DNA of 64,000 bases from Streptomyces sp. CGMCC 4.7035 (GCF_031583065.1 NZ_CP134053.1:2604001-2668000); one strand, 5' to 3'; positions 1-8,155 are shown, numbered from the stretch's first letter. Notes: a model not told the origin generated them from the letters alone. Translations and numbers: made by a program.

Positions 1-324
1 CAGGGCAAGTTCTATGTTCTTGCCCGCGGTCAGCCACGGGAACAGGGCGTGCTCCTGGAACATCAGAGCGGGACGCCCGTCGGTCTTGATGCTGCCGGCG
101 GAGGGCTCGTCGAGCCCCGCCACCAGATTCAGCAGAGTGGACTTGCCGCAGCCCGAGGCCCCCAGGAGGGTGACGAACTCGCCCGGTGCGACATCCAGGG
201 CGATGCCGTCGAGGACGAGCTGCTGCCCGGCGGGCCCGGGGAAGGACTTCGAGACGTTCTCGATGCGGGCTGCGTACTCCACCGACTCGGCGCCGTCGGC
301 GGCCTTGGCGAGGGTGGTGGCCAT
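1..324 (-). CDS. Sulfonate/taurine-type ABC transporter ATP-binding protein (3' end outside window)
   Basis: This is the nucleotide-binding subunit of an importer, probably for alkanesulfonates or another sulfur source. The visible 108 residues carry Walker A (GASGCGKS, about residues 55-62) and a Q-loop of the form MFQEHALFPW, typical of the SsuB/TauB/NrtD branch. The ATG at 324 follows a near-perfect ribosome binding site (AGGAGGTGACGACC). It lies 34 bp downstream of the binding-protein gene, so the two are probably cotranscribed; the matching permease should lie just beyond the left edge. The ABC signature and Walker B are outside the window. The substrate is inferred from the neighbouring sulfate genes. 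Confidence 0.9.
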   Translation of the reverse strand, partial: MATTLAKAADGAESVEYAARIENVSKSFPGPAGQQLVLDGIALDVAPGEFVTLLGASGCGKSTLLNLVAGLDEPSAGSIKTDGRPALMFQEHALFPWLTAGKNIELAL

Positions 325-358
325 GGTCGTCACCTCCTGGGAACTCTCGGGACTGGGC

Positions 359-1471
359 TTACTTGACGCCGAGACCGGCGTCGTCGACGGTGCTCTCGCC
401 CTCGGCCTTGAGGACCTTGTTCAGGAGCGTGAGGTCGTAGATGCCGTCCAGCTTCGGGTCCTTCAGCAGACCGGCCTTGACCGCGTGCTCCGCCTCGGTG
501 TTGAGGGTGGCGGCCAGCGGGTCGTCGGTGAACTGGATGGACTTCCACGCCGGGTCCAGGACCTCGGCCGACAGGGCCTTGCCCGAGTCGGTCTTCAGCT
601 GCGCGTTCGCCGCGGCCTTCGCCTCGTCCGGGTTGGCGTTGATCCACTTGTTGGCCTCGACCGAGGCCTTCAGCACCGCCTCGACGGCCTTCGGGTGCTC
701 CTTGAGGAACTTCTGCGACACGATGATGTTCGTGATCACGAACTTCTTGTCCGGCCACAGGTCCGCCTCGTCGAGGAGGACCTTCGCGCCCTCGGCGACC
801 AGCTTCGAGGCGGTCGGCTCCGGCACCCAGGCGCCGTCGATCGAACCGGCCTTGTAGGCGTCCGGGGTGACCTTGTTCTCGGTGCGGACCACCGAGACGT
901 CGCCCTTGCCGCTCTCCGCGTCGACCTTCCAGCCCTGCTCCGCGATCCAGTTGAGGAACGCCACGTCCTGCGTGTTGCCGAGCTGCGGGGTCGCGATCTT
1001 CTTCCCCTTGACGTCCTTCAGGGACTTGATCTTCTTCGGGTTCACCACGAGCTTCACACCGCCGGAAGCCGAACCCCCGATGATGCGCAGGTTCTTGCCG
1101 TCGGACTTCGTGTAGCCGTTGATCGACGGGGACGGGCCGATCCAGCCGATGTCGATGGAGCCGGAGTTCAGGGCCTCGATCTCCGAGGGGCCGGCGTTGA
1201 AGATCTGGTACTTGGCCCGCGTGGCGCCGAGCGCCTTCTGGAAGTAGCCCTTGTTCACACCGACGAGAGCGGTGCCGTGGGTCAGGTTGCCGAAGTAGCC
1301 GATCTTGACGGAGTCGAGCCCGTCGAGCTTCTGCGATCCGGCTGCGATCTTCTGGCTGGACGTGTTGTCGTCGGCCTTGGAGCCGTAACTGCAGGCGGCG
1401 AGGGTGAGGAGGGGAAGAGCGGTGACCACGGCGATGCCGCGGCGAAGGAAGGACGAGCGATTGGCAGGCAC
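359..1471 (-). CDS. Aliphatic sulfonate-type ABC transporter substrate-binding lipoprotein
   Basis: This is the extracellular solute receptor for the importer encoded downstream. With the GTG at 1471 as start (AGAGGAA about 7 nt upstream) the protein has 370 residues. It opens with a twin-arginine-like FLRRG, a hydrophobic stretch and the lipobox LAAC with Cys27, so it is a membrane-anchored lipoprotein. The mature part has the SsuA/TauA (NMT1-like) pattern, including IGYFGNLTHGTALVG near the N-terminus and GSIDIGWIGPSPSING. A longer reading from 1504 adds 11 residues without a better ribosome site. It follows cysN at the end of the sulfate operon, which supports a sulfur compound as substrate; nitrate or thiamine-precursor relatives cannot be excluded from sequence alone. 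Confidence 0.9.
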   Translation of the reverse strand: MPANRSSFLRRGIAVVTALPLLTLAACSYGSKADDNTSSQKIAAGSQKLDGLDSVKIGYFGNLTHGTALVGVNKGYFQKALGATRAKYQIFNAGPSEIEALNSGSIDIGWIGPSPSINGYTKSDGKNLRIIGGSASGGVKLVVNPKKIKSLKDVKGKKIATPQLGNTQDVAFLNWIAEQGWKVDAESGKGDVSVVRTENKVTPDAYKAGSIDGAWVPEPTASKLVAEGAKVLLDEADLWPDKKFVITNIIVSQKFLKEHPKAVEAVLKASVEANKWINANPDEAKAAANAQLKTDSGKALSAEVLDPAWKSIQFTDDPLAATLNTEAEHAVKAGLLKDPKLDGIYDLTLLNKVLKAEGESTVDDAGLGVK

Positions 1472-1510
1472 GGGAGGTGTTCCTCTCGTTGGCCCGGCGG
1501 TCACGGTCTT

Positions 1511-1600
1511 TCAGGCCGTGGCCGGGAGGTCGGCAGGTCTTCGTTTACGGCGGTGGGGGGTGAGGGCGCGCAGGCAGTGCGCGTACGTCATCGCGCACAT
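1511..1600 (-). CDS. Possible 29-residue leader ORF before the binding-protein gene
   Basis: This short frame starts at ATG 1600 behind a G-rich stretch (GGGCGGGGTGG) and ends 40 bp before the substrate-binding-protein start. Its product begins MCAMTYAHCLRAL and ends in a basic segment (HRRKRRPADL). A second frame, 1588-1692, begins two bases after the cysN stop and encodes a Cys-containing, Gly-rich 34-residue peptide. Either could be a translated leader coupling cysN to the transporter, or both could be chance. Neither matches the SRRHVDLGR-type leader found upstream of the sulfite reductase. Conservation in other species would decide. Confidence 0.25.
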   Translation of the reverse strand: MCAMTYAHCLRALTPHRRKRRPADLPATA

Positions 1601-1694
1601 CGCGCCACCCCGCCCTGCCCGCTGCCGAGGGCACCGCTGCCGACGCGGCCGCCCTCCTTCGCGAACGACGAGTAGAAGCAGGTGGTGATCATGG

Positions 1695-3023
1695 TCAGAA
1701 GTCCCACCCGTCGTCGTCGGCCTCGTCCTTCACCGGCTCGGGCGCGGCGAACGACTCGCCGACCATGCCCGCGGTGAGGGTGGTGCCGTCGGCCGGGTCG
1801 ATCAGAATGAACGAACCGGTGCGGCGGGAGTCCGCGTACGAGTCCACCGGCAGCGGCTCGGCGGTGCGGATCTTCAGGCGGCCGATGTCGTTGGCGACGA
1901 GCTGTCCCGGGTGCGGGTGCAGGGACAGGTCGTCGAGCGTGAGACGGGACGGGATGTCCTTGACGATCGCCTTGACCGTGCGGGTGCCGTGCTTGAGCAG
2001 CACCCGGTGGCCGACCGTCAGCGGCTGGTCCGCGACATGGCAGACCGTCGCCTCGATGTCCTGCGTGGTCGCGGGCGCGTCCTTGCTCGGCACGATCAGG
2101 TCGCCGCGCGAGATGTCGATGTCGTCCTCCAGCAGGAGGGTCACCGACTGGGGGGTCCAGGCCACGTCGACCGGCTTGCCCAGGAGGTCGATGCCGGAGA
2201 CCTTCGTCGTACGGCCGGACGGCAGGACCGTGACCGGGTCGCCGACGCGGAACGTACCGGCGGCGATCTGGCCCGCGTACCCCCGGTAGTCCGGGTGCTC
2301 GGCGGTCTGCGGACGGATCACGTACTGCACGGGCAGCCGCGCGTGGCAGTGCGCCAGGTCGTGGCTGACCGGGACGGTCTCCAGGTGCTCCAGGACGGTC
2401 GGGCCGCCGTACCAGTCCATGGTGGCGGACGGCTCCACGACGTTGTCTCCGGCCAGCGCCGAGATCGGGATGGCGGTGACCTCGGGGACGCCCAGCTCGG
2501 TCGCGTACGCCGTGAACTCCTCGGCGATCTCCGCGAAGACGGACTCCTGGTAGTCCACCAGGTCCATCTTGTTGACGGCGAGGACCACGTGCGGGACGCG
2601 CAGCAGGGCGGCGATCGCGGCGTGGCGGCGGGTCTGCTCGACGACGCCGTTGCGGGCGTCGACCAGGATGACCGTCAGCTCCGCGGTCGAGGCGCCGGTG
2701 ACCATGTTGCGGGTGTACTGCACATGGCCGGGGGTGTCGGCGAGGATGAACCGCCTGCGCGGGGTGGCGAAGTAGCGGTAGGCCACGTCGATGGTGATGC
2801 CCTGCTCCCGCTCGGCGCGCAGGCCGTCGGTGAGGAGGGCGAGGTCCGGGGTCTCCTGGCCGCGGCTGCGGGAGGCGTGCTCGACGGCCTCCAGCTGGTC
2901 GGCGAGGACCGACTTGGAGTCGTGCAGCAGGCGTCCTACGAGCGTGGACTTGCCGTCGTCGACCGAACCGGCGGTGGCGAACCGCAGGAGGGTGGTGGCG
3001 GAGAGTTCCGTGGTCGTGGTCAT
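1695..3023 (-). CDS. cysN: Sulfate adenylyltransferase subunit 1 (GTPase)
   Basis: CysN is the GTPase subunit that drives ATP + sulfate to APS + PPi with CysD in the cytoplasm. The 442-residue protein has all the translational-GTPase motifs: GSVDDGKS (19-26), the G2 region around EQGITID (73-79), DTPGH (96-100), NKMD (151-154) and SALAGDN. EF-Tu-like beta-barrels follow. There is no fused APS kinase; cysC is separate in this operon. The chosen ATG at 3023 lies two bases after the cysD stop, implying coupled translation; a longer in-frame opening to 3251 only shadows cysD. Length and order fit the actinobacterial enzyme. Confidence 0.97.
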   Translation of the reverse strand: MTTTTELSATTLLRFATAGSVDDGKSTLVGRLLHDSKSVLADQLEAVEHASRSRGQETPDLALLTDGLRAEREQGITIDVAYRYFATPRRRFILADTPGHVQYTRNMVTGASTAELTVILVDARNGVVEQTRRHAAIAALLRVPHVVLAVNKMDLVDYQESVFAEIAEEFTAYATELGVPEVTAIPISALAGDNVVEPSATMDWYGGPTVLEHLETVPVSHDLAHCHARLPVQYVIRPQTAEHPDYRGYAGQIAAGTFRVGDPVTVLPSGRTTKVSGIDLLGKPVDVAWTPQSVTLLLEDDIDISRGDLIVPSKDAPATTQDIEATVCHVADQPLTVGHRVLLKHGTRTVKAIVKDIPSRLTLDDLSLHPHPGQLVANDIGRLKIRTAEPLPVDSYADSRRTGSFILIDPADGTTLTAGMVGESFAAPEPVKDEADDDGWDF

Positions 3024-3025
3024 GC

Positions 3026-3964
3026 TTAGAAGTACCCCTCGCGCTTGCGGTCCTCCATGGCGGCCTCGGACAGCTTGTCGTCGGCACGGGTGGCGCCCCG
3101 CTCGGTCAGCCGGGAGGCGGCGATCTCGGCGATGACCTGCTCCAGGGTCACCGCGTCGGAGTCGACGGCGCCGGTGCAGGACATGTCCCCGACGGTCCGG
3201 TAGCGGATCTGCCGCTTCTCGACGGTCTCGCCGTCCTTGGGCCCGCCCCACTCACCGGCGGTCAGCCACATGCCGCCCCGCTGGAAGACCTCACGCTCGT
3301 GCGCGAAGTAGATCTCGGGCAGTTCGATGCCCTCACGGGCGATGTACTGCCAGACGTCCAGCTCGGTCCAGTTGGACAGGGGGAAGACGCGGACGTGTTC
3401 GCCGGGTGCGTGGCGGCCGTTGTACAGGTTCCACAGCTCGGGCCGCTGACGTCGCGGGTCCCACTGGGAGAACTCGTCCCGCAGCGAGAACACCCGCTCC
3501 TTCGCGCGGGCCTTCTCCTCGTCACGTCGGCCACCGCCGAAGACGGCGTCGAACCGCTCGGACTGGATCTTCTCCGTCAGCGGGAGCGTCTGCAGCGGAT
3601 TCCGTGTCCCGTCGGGACGTTCCTTGAGCACCCCGCGGTCGATGTAATCCTGTACGGAGGCCACATGGAGGCGCAGCCCATGTGCCGCCACCACACGGTC
3701 GCGGTACTCAAGGACCTCGGCGAAGTTGTGTCCGGTGTCCACGTGCAGCAGCGAGAAGGGGATCGCCGCCGGGGCGAACGCCTTCAGCGCCAGGTGCAGC
3801 ATGAGGATGGAGTCCTTGCCGCCGGAGAACAGGATCACCGGCCGTTCGAACTCGCCCGCCACCTCACGGAAGATGTGCACCGCCTCGGACTCCAGCGCGT
3901 CCAGGTGGCTGAGGGCGTACGGGCTGGCCGTGCCCTCCTCGGTCTTGGCGACGGTGGTCGTCAT
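3026..3964 (-). CDS. cysD: Sulfate adenylyltransferase subunit 2
   Basis: CysD is the catalytic ATP sulfurylase subunit that forms adenosine 5'-phosphosulfate. The 312-residue protein belongs to the PP-loop pyrophosphatase family: SGGKDS at 47-52 is the pyrophosphate-binding loop, and it carries the family features LLHVDTGHNF and the conserved GGGRRDEEKARAKER segment. The C-terminus ends REGYF as in other CysD proteins. The gene lies just before cysN with two bases between them. It is separated from cysC by 118 bp that contain a repeat-like hairpin, the only sizeable gap inside the operon. Confidence 0.97.
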   Translation of the reverse strand: MTTTVAKTEEGTASPYALSHLDALESEAVHIFREVAGEFERPVILFSGGKDSILMLHLALKAFAPAAIPFSLLHVDTGHNFAEVLEYRDRVVAAHGLRLHVASVQDYIDRGVLKERPDGTRNPLQTLPLTEKIQSERFDAVFGGGRRDEEKARAKERVFSLRDEFSQWDPRRQRPELWNLYNGRHAPGEHVRVFPLSNWTELDVWQYIAREGIELPEIYFAHEREVFQRGGMWLTAGEWGGPKDGETVEKRQIRYRTVGDMSCTGAVDSDAVTLEQVIAEIAASRLTERGATRADDKLSEAAMEDRKREGYF

Positions 3965-4048
3965 GCTGCGCCCCTTTCGTTCGCTTCTCCGCCCGCGCGG
4001 CGCAGAGGCGCGGCTTTCGTCGTCGTCTGCGGCTGAGCGGCCGCGCGT

Positions 4049-4082
4049 GCTCCCCCAGCTACCGCTGGGAGGTGCCCCCAGC
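4049..4082. repeat. REP-like inverted repeat between cysD and cysC
   Basis: The sequence pairs CTCCCCCAGC with GCTGGGGGCACC on the other strand around a GCTGGGAGG core. Closely similar elements recur between genes in many Streptomyces genomes. Here it sits immediately after the cysC stop codon, inside an otherwise tightly packed operon. It could stabilise the upstream transcript end or partly attenuate cysDN. No U-tract follows, so it is not a canonical terminator. Confidence 0.5.
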
Positions 4083-4664
4083 TCACAGGAGTCCCCTCTC
4101 GCTGAGCAGCGCGTACACCGCCGCCGCGGACTCCTGCACGGTCTGGTTACGGTGCTCGATCCGCAGATCGGGAGACTCGGGCTCCTCGTACGGGTCGTCG
4201 ACCCCCGTCAGGCCCTTCAGCTCGCCCGCCGCCTGCTTGGCGTACAGACCCTTCACATCACGTACCGAGCACACCTCGACCGGGGTCGCCACGTGCACCT
4301 CGATGTACGGCGCGCCGCTCTCCTGGTGGCGCTTGCGCACGGCCTCGCGGCTGTCCGCGTAGGGCGCGATCACCGGGACGAGCGCCTTGACGCCGTTGCG
4401 GGCGAGCAGGTCGGCGAGGAAGCCGATGCGCTGCACGTTGGTGTGCCGGTCGGCGCGGGTGAAGCCGAGGCCCGCCGAGATGAACTCGCGGATCTCGTCG
4501 CCGTCGAGCACCTCGACGCGGTGGCCCTCCTCGCGCAGCCGGCCGGCCAGCTCGTACGCGATGGTGGTCTTGCCGGCGCTCGGCAGACCCGTGAGCCAGA
4601 CGGTGGCTCCGGTCGTCACGTGGGTCTCCCTGTTGGTCGAAGAGTGTGCAGAAGTCGCGGTCAT
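4083..4664 (-). CDS. cysC: Adenylylsulfate (APS) kinase
   Basis: CysC phosphorylates APS to PAPS using ATP. The 193-residue frame has the P-loop GLPSAGKT (26-33), the DGDE segment (54-57), GFTRADRHTNVQRIG and the conserved YEEPESPDLRI near the C-terminus. The ATG at 4664 lies one base after the cysH stop. A GTG at 4619 has a better-placed ribosome site (AGGGAG) and would remove 15 poorly conserved residues, so the true start is uncertain. Because cysH here has the cluster cysteines of an APS reductase, PAPS may serve mainly sulfotransferases; this is inference. Confidence 0.95.
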   Translation of the reverse strand: MTATSAHSSTNRETHVTTGATVWLTGLPSAGKTTIAYELAGRLREEGHRVEVLDGDEIREFISAGLGFTRADRHTNVQRIGFLADLLARNGVKALVPVIAPYADSREAVRKRHQESGAPYIEVHVATPVEVCSVRDVKGLYAKQAAGELKGLTGVDDPYEEPESPDLRIEHRNQTVQESAAAVYALLSERGLL

Positions 4665-4665
4665 G

Positions 4666-5385
4666 TCAGCCGTGCAGCCCGCACTCGGTCTTGGCCCGGC
4701 CCGCCCAGCGGCCGGCGCGCGCGTCCTCGCCCGCCAGGACCCGGCGGGTGCAGGGGGCGCAGCCGACGGAGGCGTAGCCGTCCATCAGCAACGGGTTGGT
4801 CAGCACGCCGTGTTCGGCGACGTACGCGTCAACGTCGTCCTGAGTCCAGCGGGCGATCGGCGAGATCTTGACCTTCTGCCGCTTCTCGTCCCAGCCGACG
4901 ACCGGGGTGTTCGCCCGGGTCGGGGACTCGTCGCGGCGCAGTCCGGTCGCCCAGGCGCTGTAGTCCTTCAGCCCCTCCTCGAGGGGCTGCACCTTGCGCA
5001 GCTTGCAGCACAGGTCGGGGTCCCGGTCGTGCAGCCTGGGGCCGTACTCGGCGTCCTGCTCGGCGACCGTCCGGCGCGGGGTGAGCGTGATGACGTTGAC
5101 GTCCATCACGGCCTCGACCGCGTCACGGGTACCGATGGTCTCGGGGAAGTGGTACCCGGTGTCGAGGAACACCACGTCCACTTTGGTGCCGCCGGGCATC
5201 GCACGGGAGGCGAGGTGCGCGACCACCGCGTCCTCCATGGAGGAGGTCACGCAGAAACGCTTGCCGAAGGTGTCGGCCGCCCACTGGAGGATCTCCAGCG
5301 CGGAGGCGTCCTCCAGATCACGGCCGGCCTGCTCGGCGAGCGCCTTGAGATCCTCGGTACTGCGTTCTTCCTTCACGGTCGTCAT
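4666..5385 (-). CDS. cysH: Phosphoadenylyl/adenylyl-sulfate reductase
   Basis: CysH reduces activated sulfate to sulfite with thioredoxin. The 239-residue protein shows the [4Fe-4S] cysteine pattern of the APS-reducing branch: Cys126-Cys127 (CCKLRKV) and Cys209-x2-Cys212 (CAPC). The catalytic C-terminal Cys235 is in ECGLHG. E. coli-type PAPS reductases lack the four cluster cysteines, so APS is the likelier substrate. The ATG at 5385 overlaps the stop of the upstream 59-residue gene by four bases (ATGA) and has GGAGGGG upstream. A longer opening to 5583 is a shadow. Confidence 0.96.
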   Translation of the reverse strand: MTTVKEERSTEDLKALAEQAGRDLEDASALEILQWAADTFGKRFCVTSSMEDAVVAHLASRAMPGGTKVDVVFLDTGYHFPETIGTRDAVEAVMDVNVITLTPRRTVAEQDAEYGPRLHDRDPDLCCKLRKVQPLEEGLKDYSAWATGLRRDESPTRANTPVVGWDEKRQKVKISPIARWTQDDVDAYVAEHGVLTNPLLMDGYASVGCAPCTRRVLAGEDARAGRWAGRAKTECGLHG

Positions 5386-5561
5386 ATCTCGTCCCCTCCG
5401 CTGTCGGCTCGCTGAAACCCCCGGGCGAGCAGCCCGAGGAACTTCAACTGGAAGGCCCGGTTGCACGAGGCGCATTCCCACGCGCCATGCCCCTGCTCGC
5501 TCGGACGCAGGTCCTCGTCGCCGCAGTAGGGGCAGTAGAACGGGGCGGCCCGCTCGCTCAC
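5382..5561 (-). CDS. Small double-CxxC zinc-ribbon-like protein of the sulfite reductase operon
   Basis: This 59-residue protein has two CxxC pairs, CPYC (10-13) and CASC (30-33), spaced like a zinc ribbon or a small rubredoxin-like metal site, followed by a basic helix (FQLKFLGLLARGF). The GTG at 5561 overlaps the sulfite reductase stop (GTGA), with GAGGAGG upstream, and its own stop overlaps the cysH ATG. Translation of all three is therefore coupled. S. coelicolor has a small gene at the same place. Its function is not established; a role in metal or cluster delivery or electron transfer to the reductases is inference. Confidence 0.85.
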   Translation of the reverse strand: MSERAAPFYCPYCGDEDLRPSEQGHGAWECASCNRAFQLKFLGLLARGFQRADSGGDEI

Positions 5562-7249
5562 GACAGGGCCTCCTCGGAAGCACGCGCGGCCCAGGTCGCG
5601 AACCGCTCGCCGTCCTCGCGCTCCGCCTGGAACCGCTTGAGGACGCGCTCGACGTAGTCCGGCAGCTCCTCCGAGGTGACCTTCAGACCGCGGACCTTGC
5701 GGCCGAAGCCCGCCTCCAGGCCGAGCGCGCCGCCCAGGTGCACCTGGAAGCCCTCGACCTGCTCGCCCTTGTCGTCGAGGACCAGCTGCCCCTTGAGACC
5801 GATGTCCGCGACCTGGATACGGGCGCAGGCGTTCGGGCAGCCGTTGATGTTGATGGTGATCGGCTCGTCGAAGTCCGGGATGCGGCGCTCCAGTTCGTCG
5901 ATCAGCGAGGAACCGCGTGCCTTGGTCTCGACGATGGCGAGCTTGCAGTACTCGATGCCGGTGCAGGCCATCGTGCCGCGCCGGAACGGGGAGGGCTTCA
6001 CCGTCAGGTCCAGGGCCTCCAGGCCCTCGACGAGCGAGTCGACCTGCGACTCCGCCACGTCCAGCACGATCATCTTCTGCTCCGCGGTCGTCCGGACCCG
6101 GCCGGAGCCGTGCGCCTCGGCGAGTTCCGCGATCTTCGTCAGGGTGGCGCCGTCGACGCGGCCGACGCGCGGTGCGAACCCGACGTAGAAGCGGCCGTCC
6201 TGCTGCCGGTGCACACCGACGTGGTCGCGCCAGCGCTCCACGGGCTGCGCGGGCGCCGGGCCGTCGACCAGCTTCCGCTTCAGGTACTCGTCCTCCAGGA
6301 CCTGGCGGAACTTCTCCGCGCCCCAGTCGGCGACCAGGAACTTCAGCCGGGCGCGGGTGCGCAGCCGCCGGTAGCCGTAGTCGCGGAAGACGGAGATGAC
6401 GCCCTCGTAGACCTCCGGCACCTCGTCGAGCGGGACCCAGGCGCCGAGCCGGACGCCGATCTTCGGGTTGGTGGACAGACCGCCGCCGACCCACAGGTCG
6501 AAGCCGGGCCCGTGCTCGGGGTGGTTCACGCCGACGAACGCGACGTCGTTGATCTCGTGCGCCACGTCGAGCAGGGGCGAGCCGGAGATCGCGGACTTGA
6601 ACTTGCGCGGCAGGTTGGAGAACGCCTTGTTGCCGATGATCCTGCGGTGGATCTCCTCGATCGCCGGCGTGCCGTCGATGATCTCGTCCTCGGCGATACC
6701 GGCGACCGGCGAGCCGAGGATCACGCGGGGCGTGTCGCCGCAGGCCTCGGTGGTGGACAGCCCGACGGCCTCCAGGCGGTTCCAGATCTCGGGCACGTCC
6801 TCGATCCGGATCCAGTGGTACTGGATGTTCTGCCGGTCCGTGATGTCGGCGGTGCCGCGCGCGAACTCCTGCGAGATCTCGCCGATGACGCGCAGCTGCG
6901 CCGTCGTCAGACGGCCGCCGTCGATGCGGACGCGCAGCATGAAGTACTCGTCGTCCAGCTCCTCCGGCTCCAGGATCGCGGTCTTGCCACCGTCGATCCC
7001 GGGCTTGCGCTGGGTGTACAGGCCCCACCAGCGCATCCGGCCGCGCAGGTCGTTGGGGTCGATGGAGTCGAAGCCCCGCTTGGAGTAGATCGTCTCAATG
7101 CGTGTCCGCACATTGAGACCGTCGTCGTCCTTCTTGAACTGCTCGTTGCCGTTGAGCGGGGTGAAGTGACCCGCGGCCCACTGACCCTCGCCACGGTGAC
7201 GGCTCACCTTGCGGCGGGGCGTGGCGGGATTCTGTGGGGTGGCAGCCAT
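5558..7249 (-). CDS. Ferredoxin-dependent assimilatory sulfite reductase
   Basis: The enzyme reduces sulfite to sulfide by six electrons using siroheme coupled to a [4Fe-4S] cluster. The 563-residue protein has the cluster ligands Cys429-x5-Cys435 (CTGIEYC) and Cys471-x3-Cys475 (CPNAC). Tyr78 and Cys170 have the same spacing as the Tyr69-Cys161 covalent pair described in Mycobacterium tuberculosis NirA/SirA, which favours sulfite over nitrite as substrate. The ATG at 7249 follows AAGGACG. It is the first structural gene of the operon, preceded by a 122-bp leader containing a short peptide gene, and is coupled by a four-base overlap to the small CxxC gene. Confidence 0.95.
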   Translation of the reverse strand: MAATPQNPATPRRKVSRHRGEGQWAAGHFTPLNGNEQFKKDDDGLNVRTRIETIYSKRGFDSIDPNDLRGRMRWWGLYTQRKPGIDGGKTAILEPEELDDEYFMLRVRIDGGRLTTAQLRVIGEISQEFARGTADITDRQNIQYHWIRIEDVPEIWNRLEAVGLSTTEACGDTPRVILGSPVAGIAEDEIIDGTPAIEEIHRRIIGNKAFSNLPRKFKSAISGSPLLDVAHEINDVAFVGVNHPEHGPGFDLWVGGGLSTNPKIGVRLGAWVPLDEVPEVYEGVISVFRDYGYRRLRTRARLKFLVADWGAEKFRQVLEDEYLKRKLVDGPAPAQPVERWRDHVGVHRQQDGRFYVGFAPRVGRVDGATLTKIAELAEAHGSGRVRTTAEQKMIVLDVAESQVDSLVEGLEALDLTVKPSPFRRGTMACTGIEYCKLAIVETKARGSSLIDELERRIPDFDEPITININGCPNACARIQVADIGLKGQLVLDDKGEQVEGFQVHLGGALGLEAGFGRKVRGLKVTSEELPDYVERVLKRFQAEREDGERFATWAARASEEALS

Positions 7250-7371
7250 GGTGGGTACGTCCTTCGGACAGACAGGGGAGCGGCTCTGGCCTGCGCATAC
7301 GGGCACACGACTAGTACGTGCGCGTCACTACGCAAGGGGCAAAAGGGAAAAAACCGGTACTGGCTGGGTAC

Positions 7372-7455
7372 TCAGCTCGCCGGACAGATGGCGCTGGACA
7401 TGCGGCCGAGGTCGACGTGCCGCCGACTCACCAAGGCAATTCCAGTTCCAGGCAT
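7372..7455 (-). CDS. Putative regulatory leader peptide upstream of sulfite reductase
   Basis: This 27-residue frame encodes a peptide containing SRRHVDLGRMSSAIC, a motif recurring in short leader peptides before sulfur and amino-acid genes of actinomycetes. It ends CPAS and stops 122 bp before the sulfite reductase start, on the same strand. Its single Cys codon lies four codons from the end, consistent with a ribosome-mediated response to cysteine availability. The sequence match is seen directly; the control mechanism is inference. Confidence 0.8.
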   Translation of the reverse strand: MPGTGIALVSRRHVDLGRMSSAICPAS

Positions 7456-7508
7456 GACGGAAGCGTGTCACGGCGTTCTGGACACAGTCCAGCTTCGTCC
7501 GTCATGCG

Positions 7509-7543
7509 GACACCCTTGTCCCATCATGTGGAACAAGGGTGTC
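7509..7543. terminator. Strong hairpin between the GNAT gene and the sulfite reductase leader
   Basis: The arms GACACCCTTGT (7509-7519) and ACAAGGGTGTC (7533-7543) are perfectly complementary over 11 bp with a 13-nt loop that can extend the stem by CC/GG. It lies 40 bp after the acetyltransferase stop and 54 bp before the leader peptide start, so it can end transcription of the former. Lacking a clear U-tract, it might instead be an operator for the sulfur operon. Confidence 0.6.
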
Positions 7544-7582
7544 GTCGATCACACGGCCCGGACGCCTTGGCGTCCGTGCAGG

Positions 7583-8155
7583 TCAGAGGCTCCCAGCTCC
7601 TGGCCAGGGGCCCGGCGCGGCAACCTCCGGCTCCTCCTCGACCTTGGTGTCGAACAGCTGGAAGCCCCGGCGCTGGTAGTTGGCCATGGCGTGCTCGCCG
7701 TCCTTGCTGCATGTATGCAGCCACACCCGCTTCGTCTGCGCCAGCCCCGGCCAGCGGTCCGCGAGGTCCCACGCGCGGGCGGCCCCGTACGACAGCAGGT
7801 GCCCGCCGATCCGCCGCCCGCGGAAGGCGGGAACGAGTCCGAAGTAGACGATCTCCACGACCCCGTCGTCCTGCGGCTCCAGCTCCACGTACCCCGCGGG
7901 CGTGCCCCGGTCGTAGGCGACCCACGTCTCTACGCCCCGCCGGTTCAGGTACTCCTCCCACCGCGCGTACGTCCAGGAGAGCCGGTCGGTCCAGCGGATG
8001 TCCCCGCCGACCGATGCGTACAGGAAGCGGCTGAACTCGGGCGACGGCACCTCCGCGCGGACGATGCGGACATCGCCCTCGGGGGCCGCGGCGGACAGCA
8101 GATCGGTCGGGGACGTCTGCTCCAGGGACCACGTGGTCACGGTGATGCTGCTCAT
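7583..8155 (-). CDS. GNAT-family N-acetyltransferase
   Basis: A 190-residue acetyl-CoA-dependent transferase. The acetyl-CoA pyrophosphate-binding loop is visible as GLVPAFRGRRIGGHLL (motif A, RxxGxG/A-like), preceded by the beta-4 strand VVEIVYFG and followed by WLHTCSKDGEHAMANYQRRGF, the family's motif B. The substrate cannot be told. It sits between the sulfur operon and a secreted-protein gene on the same strand, with a hairpin after it, so it is probably monocistronic. The ATG at 8155 is the first start of the frame. Confidence 0.88.
   Translation of the reverse strand: MSSITVTTWSLEQTSPTDLLSAAAPEGDVRIVRAEVPSPEFSRFLYASVGGDIRWTDRLSWTYARWEEYLNRRGVETWVAYDRGTPAGYVELEPQDDGVVEIVYFGLVPAFRGRRIGGHLLSYGAARAWDLADRWPGLAQTKRVWLHTCSKDGEHAMANYQRRGFQLFDTKVEEEPEVAAPGPWPGAGSL

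Noticed and set aside
14..1675. Long plus-strand open frame of 553 codons
   Set aside because: It is antisense to the binding-protein gene, which has a lipobox, ribosome site and family motifs; long antisense frames are expected in 72% GC DNA.
7509..7543. Operator of the sulfur operon instead of terminator
   Set aside because: Placement directly after the acetyltransferase gene makes termination the simpler explanation, but the alternative is kept in the feature note.
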